From Oegoconia quadripuncta (lineage: Eukaryota; Arthropoda; Insecta; Lepidoptera; Autostichidae): DNA of 64,000 bases. The translations under genes and the position numbers were made by a program. This document shows, piece by piece, positions 42,170 to 50,683 of this stretch (its first letter is position 1; every line of letters starts with the position of its first letter). The stretch spans positions 3,475,001-3,539,000 of the forward strand of contig OX438748.1 in assembly GCA_949316235.1 (NCBI GenBank), in the 5' to 3' direction. The notes under the pieces were generated by a model, which saw nothing but the letters and a program-made list of their open reading frames with translations, was not told the origin of the DNA and ran no database searches.

Positions 42170-42594
42170 TTCATGAACTCTATAACAAAGTTACATCTTT
42201 TGTATGAAGTGAAAATTTATTCGGCCATAAGTCGTGTCATATAAAAATTTAAATTGGTGGCATCCCTGACAGACAAGTAATCGACTTGCTTCTTTTATCT
42301 TGATAAGTCCATAATCCACTTTAGTTAAACATTGAATAATGGAGACAGACCGATAAAAATGGGATAAAATAATTGTAACAGAATTCATCAAAATTATTGA
42401 TACCATCCTCTAACGAAAATAGAATTGTATTAATAATAAATAGATTTAGATAACACAGAAAATAAGTGTGTGAGATTTTTGCTGTTACTTCTGAAATAAT
42501 GTATGTAAAATCGAAGATCTAGATGTATCTCCGGGTTTAATCTAACATATAAAAATTTAAAACCCAGGAGAGACTATGATATCATCGAATTTTT
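42170..42594. other. Unannotated stretch
   Basis: Nothing recognised. Confidence 0.3.
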
Positions 42595-42595
42595 T

Positions 42596-42680
42596 TTATC
42601 CACAACAGGTAAGCACTTGACCTCAATGCCATTAATATTGCTGTTTGGCGGAGGTTTAGATAAGATGGTGGTAACTTCTA
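42596..42680 (-). repeat. SINE family D, internally deleted
   Basis: TATCCACAACAGGTAAGCAC, GACCTCAATGCCATTAATAT and GGTTTAGATAAGATGGTGGT: the middle of the element is lost. Confidence 0.7.
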
Positions 42681-42684
42681 AATG

Positions 42685-43200
42685 CCAAATTTGCAATATA
42701 TTAGTTGATAAATAATTTGAACTGGGAATACAGCTGCACTTTAGGACGCCACTGTACATCTGCAATCGTTAATTAAAATGCAATTACCGCACACTAGCCG
42801 CACTGGTATGACATCGCGGAGAAGAATGAGCAAGAATCAACAAATTTAGCTCATATCCACCTGTAAAAGCGTAGGAAAAAATTATTGGGGAGGTGATTCC
42901 ATTTAATAGAGGTAGCCCCTGCTCGTGTCTACGATGGTAGAGCCATAGCTTAACAAGAATTAGCAAGCCTTTCTCTTCACAGTTAATCAACTCTCGAATG
43001 TCGAAAGTTAAGCGGGGGGATGCGGGGTGAGAGGGGTATATCTAAGTGAGCATACTAAACAGCAGCTTTACAATTCAGTAAAATACGTGTAAGTGTGTGA
43101 AATTCTTGGTCCGAATATATTTCAGTAATACGTGGTTCATATTCTATTCTAGTTTAATGTTTATCATCCTTATAAATTCAGTTTTTTATTTTCTTGGATT
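42685..43200. other. Unannotated stretch
   Basis: Nothing recognised. Confidence 0.3.
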
Positions 43201-43202
43201 TA

Positions 43203-43465
43203 TTGGACGACAGTGGTTAGCAACTCTGACTACTATACCAAAAGGTTGCGGGTTCGAATCCCGCTAGGGGCATATGTTTGTGTGATGAATACGGACATAT
43301 GTACCTGAGTTATGGATGTTTTCATTTATAATAAGTATTTATTTACAAAAAAATGTATTTATGTAGTATATCAACCATATCCACAACAAGCCTATAGTTG
43401 CTTACTGTGGAACTAGATGGCGCTGTGTGTATGTCTAAGGATATTTATATTTATTTATTAAATAG
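43203..43465 (+). repeat. SINE family A, full-length copy
   Basis: Head TTGGACGACAGTGGTTAGCA, B box GGTTCGAATCC near 43250, body GCATATGTTTGTGTGATGAA, end CTAGATGGCGCTGTGTGTAT and ATTT repeats. Confidence 0.9.
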
Positions 43466-43467
43466 GT

Positions 43468-44145
43468 TTACTTTACAAACGAATTTTACATTCACGCTTA
43501 GAAGTAATTATACCTTATTTCGGTATTAGCTAAATGTACAAACAATTATATATTATTGCACTGCATGCATCAGATACCTAAACATAATTAAAATGTAATA
43601 GAATAAACAAAAATTGCCTTTTGCACGTAGGTTCAGTTTTATCTTACCTTTTAAATTTAATGAAAAGGTAATGTTGAATATCTACCCCAATTATCAAAGT
43701 GTATATACATTAGGGATCCCATGACTTCGCGAAAACGACTGTCACTGATTATGTACCTAAGTCAATATTTCAAATTCTTTTTTACATTAAGCTTTCGTTA
43801 ATACATTGAGACGTTAATGTTATTTATTTCCTTAAATTTATTCCTAAGAGATACTCTGGGGCATACTTTACTTTTGAATCGCTTGCTTTTGCAAAGCAAA
43901 AATTCAATTTATGTCCGCGGCATTTCCCCACAACAGGATGCCACTTATTATGCTATGAAAACAACTAAGTAAATCGTCCTCGCGGTGTCCACGTCGGTTA
44001 AGTAATGTATTTCTTTTAATAATAAACAAAATTGAAATTAATGGAAATATTGTAACTAAAATTACAAATATTGTAACTAAATATTGTAACGAAAATACTG
44101 AGTGGTAACATAGAGGTAGCCAATGCTTTTAACAACTATTTTATT
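43468..44145. other. Unannotated stretch
   Basis: Near 44045-44100 AATATTGTAACTAA is repeated three times with variation. Otherwise nothing. Confidence 0.35.
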
Positions 44146-44146
44146 A

Positions 44147-44468
44147 ACTGGCTCAATGTTAACAATATAGGGTTTACGAATCGGAGGTGCGGGTTCGATC
44201 CCCATCTGGGTACATGTTTAGTACTCTGTTTGGTTGGTGGTAGGACATTTTAAATGTCCGTCTGGCTAGCTACCACCATCTTATCTAAACCTGCCTCCAA
44301 GCAGCAATGTTAAGAGCATTGTTGTGTTCCGCTTGTCAGAGATAAGATATAGCCAGTCCCGCAAACGTGTTGGGGTTTCCGGGTCAGTACGCGTCCACCT
44401 TCGACCTCATCTTCACTTAACATCAGGTGTTATGGAGGTCAAGTATCAATCCGTTGCGCATAAAAAAA
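44147..44468 (+). repeat. SINE family D, near full length
   Basis: CTGGCTCAATGTTAACAATA head, GGTTCGATCCCC B box at about 44193, complete body, end CCGTTGCGCATAAAAAAA. The 84-codon frame across the end is SINE text. Confidence 0.85.
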
Positions 44469-44469
44469 T

Positions 44470-45315
44470 CGAAGTATTAGTTTTGAGGTATCCTGTTCAA
44501 TATTGTATTCTTTATCGTACCATAACATTAGAGGCATATAGCATGAGTATAAACCACAGGTCATATACTTACTCATGAAAAAACGTTGAGATATATTCCC
44601 CAAACAGGTCACATAAAGCGTCTACTGATGCCTTTTTATGTCGAGGGTTTAAAATCCAATATTATCCCAAGTAATTTCATCACGGATGCGAATATGGAAA
44701 ATGGAACCTAAATATTGTTCCGGCCTCGAAACCTGTTAAGTATAAAAACATTAACGTTCGTCCAGTAATATTGCGGTAATATCTTCAGCACGTTCCAACT
44801 TGAGCTGCCGCTCCTAAAGTCGAGTGTTCGTCCAAAAATTAGATAGTCCAGTAAGCGAACGATTTTTGCATCCCATATTTTAAAGTTTATATTTTTTGCA
44901 CATGGATACAGTACCTATCTGTGATAGCAAAATGTTTTCTAATAATTCGGTAGCTTGCTTCAGAGTAGGTATTTAATTATAAAACATAGACTGTACAGCT
45001 CCGGCTAAGTTATATCGTTTAACTGTTAACTGTACATGGAATTTACCTTAAACTGTCTCAATAGATTATTATTATTATTTGTGTACATTTGTTTAAGTAT
45101 ATCATATTTATTTATAGGTTTTGTATTTATTTTTATCATATTAGATTATATATTTTATTATATTTATTTATATTATAACAACACCATAATTTAAGTATGT
45201 ATGTCATCGACATGGTTGTTATTTTCTCTATTTATTAGTTGTATGTTTGTTTATAACTACTGTTTTTGTAAGTGTACTCGCTGTCTACTTTTACGTTACC
45301 TCATCAATTTGTCTC
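44470..45315. other. Unannotated stretch
   Basis: Very AT-rich after 45060; nothing recognised. Confidence 0.3.
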
Positions 45316-45317
45316 CT

Positions 45318-45442
45318 TACTGAGGTTTGCTGGAAGAGATCTCTTATAGAGATAAGCTCGCCTTTTGTATATTTTAATATTCTCCTGTTTTTTGTTTTGT
45401 TTGACGTGTATGCTTATATACAATAAAGTGTAAAATAAGTGT
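45318..45442 (+). mobile_element. LINE 3' UTR with GGAAGAGATC hairpin
   Basis: GCTGGAAGAGATCTCTTATA, GAGATAAGCTCGCC, then TATACAATAAAGTGTA. The hairpin stem differs from the 30690 copy in both arms in a compensating way (CGCT/AGYG there, CTCTTATAGAG here). Confidence 0.7.
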
Positions 45443-45632
45443 TAAATGGAATTATTGGAGAGATTATGACTATCGAATTCTAAGTTCCTAGTGCCCTACT
45501 GCCTACGACCCTAAGTCCCAACAGCCCTATAGCTCCACTGACCAGCTAACCTGACCATATAATATATTATACACAAATATATATGTACAGGAACTGTGCT
45601 ATCGTGAGCCCTAAGATAGCACGTGGATAGTG

Positions 45633-45726
45633 AAGAGACACTCTGGGGCCCAGTTTGTAAATCGCTCGTACTATTTATTAATTAATAGTACGCGCGATTT
45701 ACAAACTGGGCCCCAGAGTGTCTCTT
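45633..45726. mobile_element. 94-bp near-perfect palindrome
   Basis: From AAGAGACACTCTGGGGCCCA at the left to its reverse complement at the right. Arms of 47 bases with a single mismatched pair (CGCTCG against CGCGCG) and no loop. The centre is ATTTATTAATTAATA. GGGGCCCAGTTTGTAAATC resembles a MITE end. Confidence 0.85.
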
Positions 45727-45744
45727 AGGAATGATTTTAAAGAA

Positions 45745-45868
45745 ATTAATATATTAACATTAGCACGCAATATTTTTACGAAAACTTAATGTATGTAAGA
45801 AAAAATCTAGAATCGTTTAAGAAAAATAGTTGATATATAATGTTAATACCAGATATAAAAATAAACTT
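45745..45868 (+). mobile_element. CR1/jockey-like LINE coding remnant
   Basis: GTATGTAAGAAAAAATCTAG, AATCGTTTAAGAAAAATAGT and CAGATATAAAAATAAACTTG match 34660-34750, broken by a 1-base change in frame. Confidence 0.75.
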
Positions 45869-45869
45869 G

Positions 45870-46372
45870 CATCTTGACTGCATCGTGCTGACGACTGCAT
45901 AGTCATCGTCTTACCAACTACAGCACGTCTTTCAGAACAAAAATTTCCATAGCGACTAGTTGGACGTAGCACAGGTACAATATCTCTAATTGAAACCATT
46001 AGATAATCTTTCGTTTGCGACTTTAATATTATACGGCTAAGGAAAAGTCGTTCATATTCAGGCTAGCGTGAAATAAATATGACTGGCTCTCTGAGATAAA
46101 TTGCTTACGACAGAAACATGTTAAAAGCCCACGTTACGCAATCGCTTGGGTAATTCAGTTGGCTATACGCACAATTTATGATGGGCTTTTTTATCGCTGA
46201 AGGCCAAATTATATTCTTAAGTTATGTATAAACAATAATAGTTAATTACTTTTATTTTCTTGAAGGCAAAATACAATCAATCTAAACAGGCTGAGAATGT
46301 AATAGAATGGTTGTGTTGACGACAATTATCTATATCTTAGCGTTAACGTTTTCGCATTTTAGTTGTTAGCGT
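45870..46372. other. Unannotated stretch
   Basis: Nothing recognised. Confidence 0.3.
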
Positions 46373-46373
46373 T

Positions 46374-46548
46374 TCAACCGCCTCCGTGGCTCAATGTAAA
46401 CAACATTGGGTTTACGATTCGGAGGTCGCGGGTTCGATCCCCAGCGGGGTACATGTTTAAATACTCGGTTTGCTCGGTGGTAGGGCATTTTAAATGTCCG
46501 CCTGGCTAGCTACCACCATCTTATCTAAATCTGCCGCCAAGCAGTAAT
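46374..46548 (+). repeat. SINE family D, best-preserved head
   Basis: CAACCGCCTCCGTGGCTCAA, GGGTTTACGATTCGGAGG, GTCGCGGGTTCGATCCCCAG and body to CCGCCAAGCAGTAA. This gives the reference head of the family: A-box-like TGGCTCAATG and B box GGTTCGATCC. The 3' half is cut off by the MITE end at 46549. Confidence 0.85.
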
Positions 46549-46621
46549 AATGTTTGTATGGAGAAAACAGTCTTAATGAAATTCTTCATACAAAACGCCA
46601 ATTTCATAGGTAAGGACCTAA
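46549..46621. mobile_element. 3' end of the TA-flanked mariner-like MITE
   Basis: ATGTTTGTATGGAGAAAACA to GGTAAGGACCTAA, then TA. Only the last 73 bases are present. Confidence 0.8.
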
Positions 46622-46624
46622 TAT

Positions 46625-47120
46625 TGTATTCTGTTGCTGGATGTCAAAATCACAACTTCTGTTAAAATTGAAAAAGCCAATGAAGCAATCATTCTATTCC
46701 GGAAATTGTATTTATTTTAAACCCAATCAATAAACAGTGATAATTGACATAATTCTACCATTTGTGTCTGAATCTAATTGCCAGATCGTGTACCTGTCAG
46801 TAGTAATAATTTCCAAGTATTTAGTCGTTCCACGATGGAGCTATCGCTTGTCTACTTCAAGTCTTCAGGATTTATGAGGTGAATTCCCAACGACACCGCA
46901 CGTCACCTCCATCGACAAATTCCGTCGTTACGTGACGTCATCTCTCTCAGCATAATAACGTCATTCCCGACAACGAGTGAAGCAAATGTATGAAAATTTA
47001 TTTTGCGATCGAATGGGGAGGAAATATTTGGGTGCAACGTAGACAGGGTCATATAGATTAAACTTGTTGTTTCTAAGACTATAACGTCGGAAACATCGTG
47101 TTTATCTCACATCATCATCA
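46625..47120. other. Unannotated stretch
   Basis: Nothing recognised. Confidence 0.3.
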
Positions 47121-47123
47121 TGT

Positions 47124-47309
47124 CTATTTTTTGACTATCTGGAAGATAAGAATCCGTGAACATGAACCGCTCGGCAATATCCAGTATATTTTATTGTTAT
47201 TTTTCTTTGTCGAATCATAAATTTTACAATTATTTCAAATTGTATTTGTATTGACTTATTTAAAAAGAGCAACCCCGGAGTTTCTTGCTCGTTCTTCTCT
47301 GGGGAGACT
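47124..47309 (+). mobile_element. CR1/jockey-like LINE 3' end, cut by the LTR element
   Basis: GACTATCTGGAAGATAAGAA, CATGAACCGCTCGGCAATAT and GAGTTTCTTGCTCGTTCTTC follow the order of 34905-35040. The copy stops at GGGGAGACT, exactly where the LTR begins, so it is the insertion site. The last bases (GACT or AGACT) are the candidate target duplication; the partner lies beyond the window. Confidence 0.8.
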
Positions 47310-47731
47310 TGTAACGGACCAAGTCTCTTCGTTATGATTCACAAACATATTTGAGGCTAGCAATTTACCCCGGCTTTATTCGAATTTTATTTAGACTGCA
47401 TTTTAAGATTAGATTAGATAATTTCTTCGCACAACATGTAATGCAATAATTGTTGTATGGCGGGGCAACTAATTATTAGTATGAGTCACAGTCCATCTAC
47501 TAATGAGAATTGTATCGAAATCGGTGGAGTAATTTCTGAGATAGGTTTATATAGACAGGCAAAATGAGGAACGGAAACTATAGCTTATTTGAGTGTAAAT
47601 TTCCATACAACAAACCAAATTGCACCCAATCTTGAGGAACCCTAATTCTATAGCGCAATAGAGGAAAGCCTCGGATATCGCCAAAAGTTCTACGTCATAA
47701 CAAAAGAAGTTAGCTTGTGATCCATCGATCT

Positions 47732-47766
47732 TTCGAGAAGTTTCTAGAAGGAAATTCTTTCTAGAA
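47732..47766 (+). promoter_or_regulatory. Heat shock element cluster
   Basis: TTCGAGAAGTTTCTAGAA at 47732-47749 is an exact TTCnnGAAnnTTCnnGAA array, the binding pattern of heat shock factor trimers. A second TTCTAGAA lies at 47759-47766. The cluster is 165-180 bases upstream of the TATA box. Confidence 0.75.
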
Positions 47767-47913
47767 GGAATGGAAATTTGCATTTTAAATATAGAAGGGA
47801 CGCCTCGGGTGTCATCGAAAGTCTTGCGACGAAAACAGAAGAAGTGAATTTGTGTTCCATTGTTCTTTTCAAAATCAAAAATTCGAAATTTTCACGGCGT
47901 CCTTTTGCGTGGG

Positions 47914-47921
47914 TATAAAAG
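47914..47921 (+). promoter_or_regulatory. TATA box of the LTR
   Basis: TATAAAAG in GGGTATAAAAGGTGAGG, a strong match. Transcription would start about 47940-47948, at the beginning of the GC-rich leader. Confidence 0.75.
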
Positions 47922-48254
47922 GTGAGGGGGGGGAGAGACGTGAGTTACTCGGAGGCGGATCGCAGCACAGGGAAGACGGAGAAAAAGTCGACGGACCTCG
48001 GCAGAAGTGGATCAAGATAGTGATAAGTGGACTTCAGTGCGGACATCCGGATTTACTAGGTGAGTAGTTGATTACTCCAGGACGGACCGTGACGAAGCAG
48101 TCAACACGAAGAAGAGGACAGACGCGGGATACACCAGGACGGACCGAGACGGAGCAGTCAACACGAAGAAGAGGTCGACGGGCCACGGCAGATCCAATAC
48201 AAGGCGCGGAGTCTGTGAGAAGCGGGGAGCAGTGCGGTCATCCGGGTTCTCCAG

Positions 48255-50640
48255 GTGAGTAGTTTGATTATTACTATTGCATATTTGCGTCTTAACCTAT
48301 TTTTATAAGAGGTCGCCATCTGTCTAGAAGGTTATTTATTTGCAACAGTCGCAAGTTAGGGAGAGCAGGCAATTGTTTGGTGTTACCCGACATGATAAAA
48401 TGGGTTCGCTACCTGTTTATAAAGCTAATTGTTTATAACAGTCGCAAGTTAGGGGGAGCAGGCAATTGATAGGCGTTACCCGACATGCTAAGATGTGTTC
48501 GCTATCTGTTTATATTGTTTATAAGATGAGTTCGCTATCTGTCTAGGAAGCGCAGGTTAGGGAGAGCAGGCAATTTTTAGTCGTTACCCGACATGCTAAG
48601 ACAGGTTCGCTATCTGTTTAAACATTGCATTATAAACAGCTATAAGTCTGAGAGTGTGAATAGTAGGTATCATATATGTTTGGAGACTAAGCTAGTAATA
48701 TTCGAGGCATTCTCGTAGGAAGACGACCAGGTTATAAGGGAATGGGGGTAGTGGGCGACAGGTTCTAAGCCTTTAGCAGTGAGTGGTTTAGGTTTGATAG
48801 CCCGACGAAAGGGCATTCTAAACGCAAAGACTGATTTATTTTTGATTTGAGGACTCGGCCTTCCGAGCTATTGAGGCACAGAAATTAATAGACCCAATTT
48901 GTCTAATAACCATTCGTGACGCTACCAGTACTAATCCTACTTAAAGAAATCGTCGTCGGATAGCCTCTCGGATATTTGAAGATAGTGGGAGTCTTTCCGG
49001 AGCAGGCTGAGCAGACTCCTAGGAAGGTTCCTTGCCCAAAGGGATAGGGACTGACCTAAATAATAAATGACAGCCATTCTCCTTAAATATACTTGGGAAA
49101 TTCCGATGTCACGATTTATCTAAGGTAATTTTACCTGGAACGTACTGAACAGCTGAACTAATGCGTAGTTAAGTTCCATTTACTTACACAAGGATAGCTT
49201 GATCCATCCGTTTGTGTTTATCTATATTTTTATCCTATATTTATTGTAATTGAGCCAACCAGTCAAGAGCTGAACTGATAACCAAATCAGGTACGACCGC
49301 TTAAAGAATGAATTATACAGTTAAATTTACTGAATTTATAGCTTGAAATAATGAGCTAATTTTGTTGTACGTTACTAATTAGGACAGGCTGAGCAGTTCC
49401 TATTAGCCTCTCTTCTGCTAGAGAACGTAGAAGATGCTAACTACTTCATGTTGGTAATATACAGCAACATAAGCCATAAGGGCCAAGCAGAGCAATGCCC
49501 TTTATATAGCGAATTCCAGAGAATGATGGAATAGCTATTCTTCAACTAACTGTGATGGGTGAAACACATCATAGTTTTCTAATCCTCGAAACTATCATTT
49601 GAGAGGTCGAATCTGATTTAGTACATCTATTTCGTTATATATATGTTTATTACCAATATCTAAGTTTTATGTCCTCTTATAGAGAAAAGTCGTCATATCT
49701 GACAGACACTGATTGAGTGATTAAAGGCTCTTCTCCCATAAATTAAGAAATGTTAGCGGCAGACGGCTATCCCGTCCGGAGACGCGGCCGATGGTAGCTG
49801 GCTATGATCAGCGGAAGGTTACTTCCGGAGCGGGGAGGGGCTCCTACTTTACCGCACCAAAACTAGTTTGTTTACTAGTCTATTTAATGTTATATAGTTT
49901 CAAGTGGTATCTGGTCAGTCAGGGTTCCTAGGTCCAATAAGAGAATGCTCTATACTAATTTATCCAAGGTATTAGATAGAGCTTCCTAGATTCAGTAGGG
50001 CTAGTAGGGTAATCATTTCAGATTCCGTCAGGCATTGTTCTGTAGACCAATTAGTTAGGGATTAGAAATACATAGCCAATAGGTAGTGAGAAGTTAGTTA
50101 GATAAGCATTTCTACGTTCCTAAAAGGATTTGGTTTACTATCGGACACAACGTAGCACTAGACGAATCACAAGGCCATATATAAATCAGAAACCATTCCA
50201 AATGTCTATACGTACTTAGTTACTTTTTAGGGTTCCGTAGGTAAAATGGTTCTCACGCGAGAGTTCCGTAGGTAGGTAAGTTAGAGTCGGTTAATTAGGA
50301 AGGCTAAAGGTTTAGCGTGTTACATTCATCATCATCATTCCATTTTATTATTTTCATTATTATAAATAATTTATTTCTTCACACCACTACTTTCATCACA
50401 TACATATTACGGGCAGTACTGTAAGGAGAATATCCTTCGGCGTATCCTTCACATAAAACTTTACTAGTTATTAGAAAATATTACTTTTCTAGGGCAACCT
50501 TGCCGTCTTACTAGGGGTCATATTCTCAAAATAACTAGTCTAGTAACACACCACTACCACTCTACTCCATTTTACACTTTAACCTATTTAAGTATATTTA
50601 TTTACATATTTTATTTATATATTTAATCATTTCTTCTCAG
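48255..50640 (+). other. Intron-like segment within the LTR
   Basis: Donor CCAG/GTGAGTAG at 48251-48262; acceptor ATTTAATCATTTCTTCTCAG/G ending at 50640. Both fit the insect consensus well. A weaker alternative donor, TAG/GTGAGTAG, lies at 48060, and an alternative acceptor ACTCCAG at 48080. Removal would bring the leader within 25 bases of the tRNA primer site. Confidence 0.55.
48346..48620 (+). repeat. Three imperfect direct repeats inside the LTR
   Basis: Units starting at 48346, 48439 and 48549 share CGCAAGTTAGGGAGAGCAGG (or close), GGCAATT, CGTTACCCGACATGCTAAGA and TTCGCTATCTGTTTA. Each is about 75 bases, spaced 93-110. The same set is at 56416-56690. Confidence 0.85.
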
Positions 50641-50665
50641 GAGGGTTTAGGGGGGCGTTACAATT

Positions 50666-50683
50666 TGGTGCCGTGACCAGGAT
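50666..50683 (+). other. Primer binding site for histidine tRNA
   Basis: TGGTGCCGTGACCAGGAT starts 3 bases after the LTR. Its reverse complement ends in GTCACGGCACCA, which is the 3' acceptor strand plus CCA of insect tRNA-His as I know it (5' end GCCGTGA). All 18 bases pair. This fixes the plus strand as the sense strand. Confidence 0.85.

Larger units (their letters stand above)
47310..50662 (+). repeat. LTR, first copy (3353 bp)
   Basis: Ends form the inverted repeat TGTAAC...GTTACA and obey the TG...CA rule. Parts in order: upstream (U3-like) segment to about 47943 with a heat shock element and TATA box; GC-rich purine-rich leader about 47944-48254; a 2.4-kb intron-like segment; the last 22 bases GAGGGTTTAGGGGGGCGTTACA. 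Very long for an insect LTR, which is usually a few hundred bases; without the intron-like part it would be about 970. Two open frames in the leader (47852-48262) encode arginine-rich repetitive text and are not convincing proteins. Confidence 0.9.

Noticed and set aside
41957..42244. Frames of 60-78 codons in both directions
   Set aside because: They are produced by the stop-free pentamer satellite.
47547..47783. 78-codon minus-strand frame found three times
   Set aside because: It lies antisense in the promoter part of the LTR and recurs only as part of the 8070-bp repeat. No protein family is recognisable.
47852..48262. Two adjoining plus-strand frames in the LTR leader (arginine-rich)
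   Set aside because: The second begins at a TTG and encodes a duplicated leader module. The text is repetitive, crosses likely splice donors, and is repeated only because the LTR is repeated.
48346..48620. CRISPR-like repeat-spacer layout
   Set aside because: Units are diverged, unevenly spaced, only three in number and inside a eukaryotic LTR.
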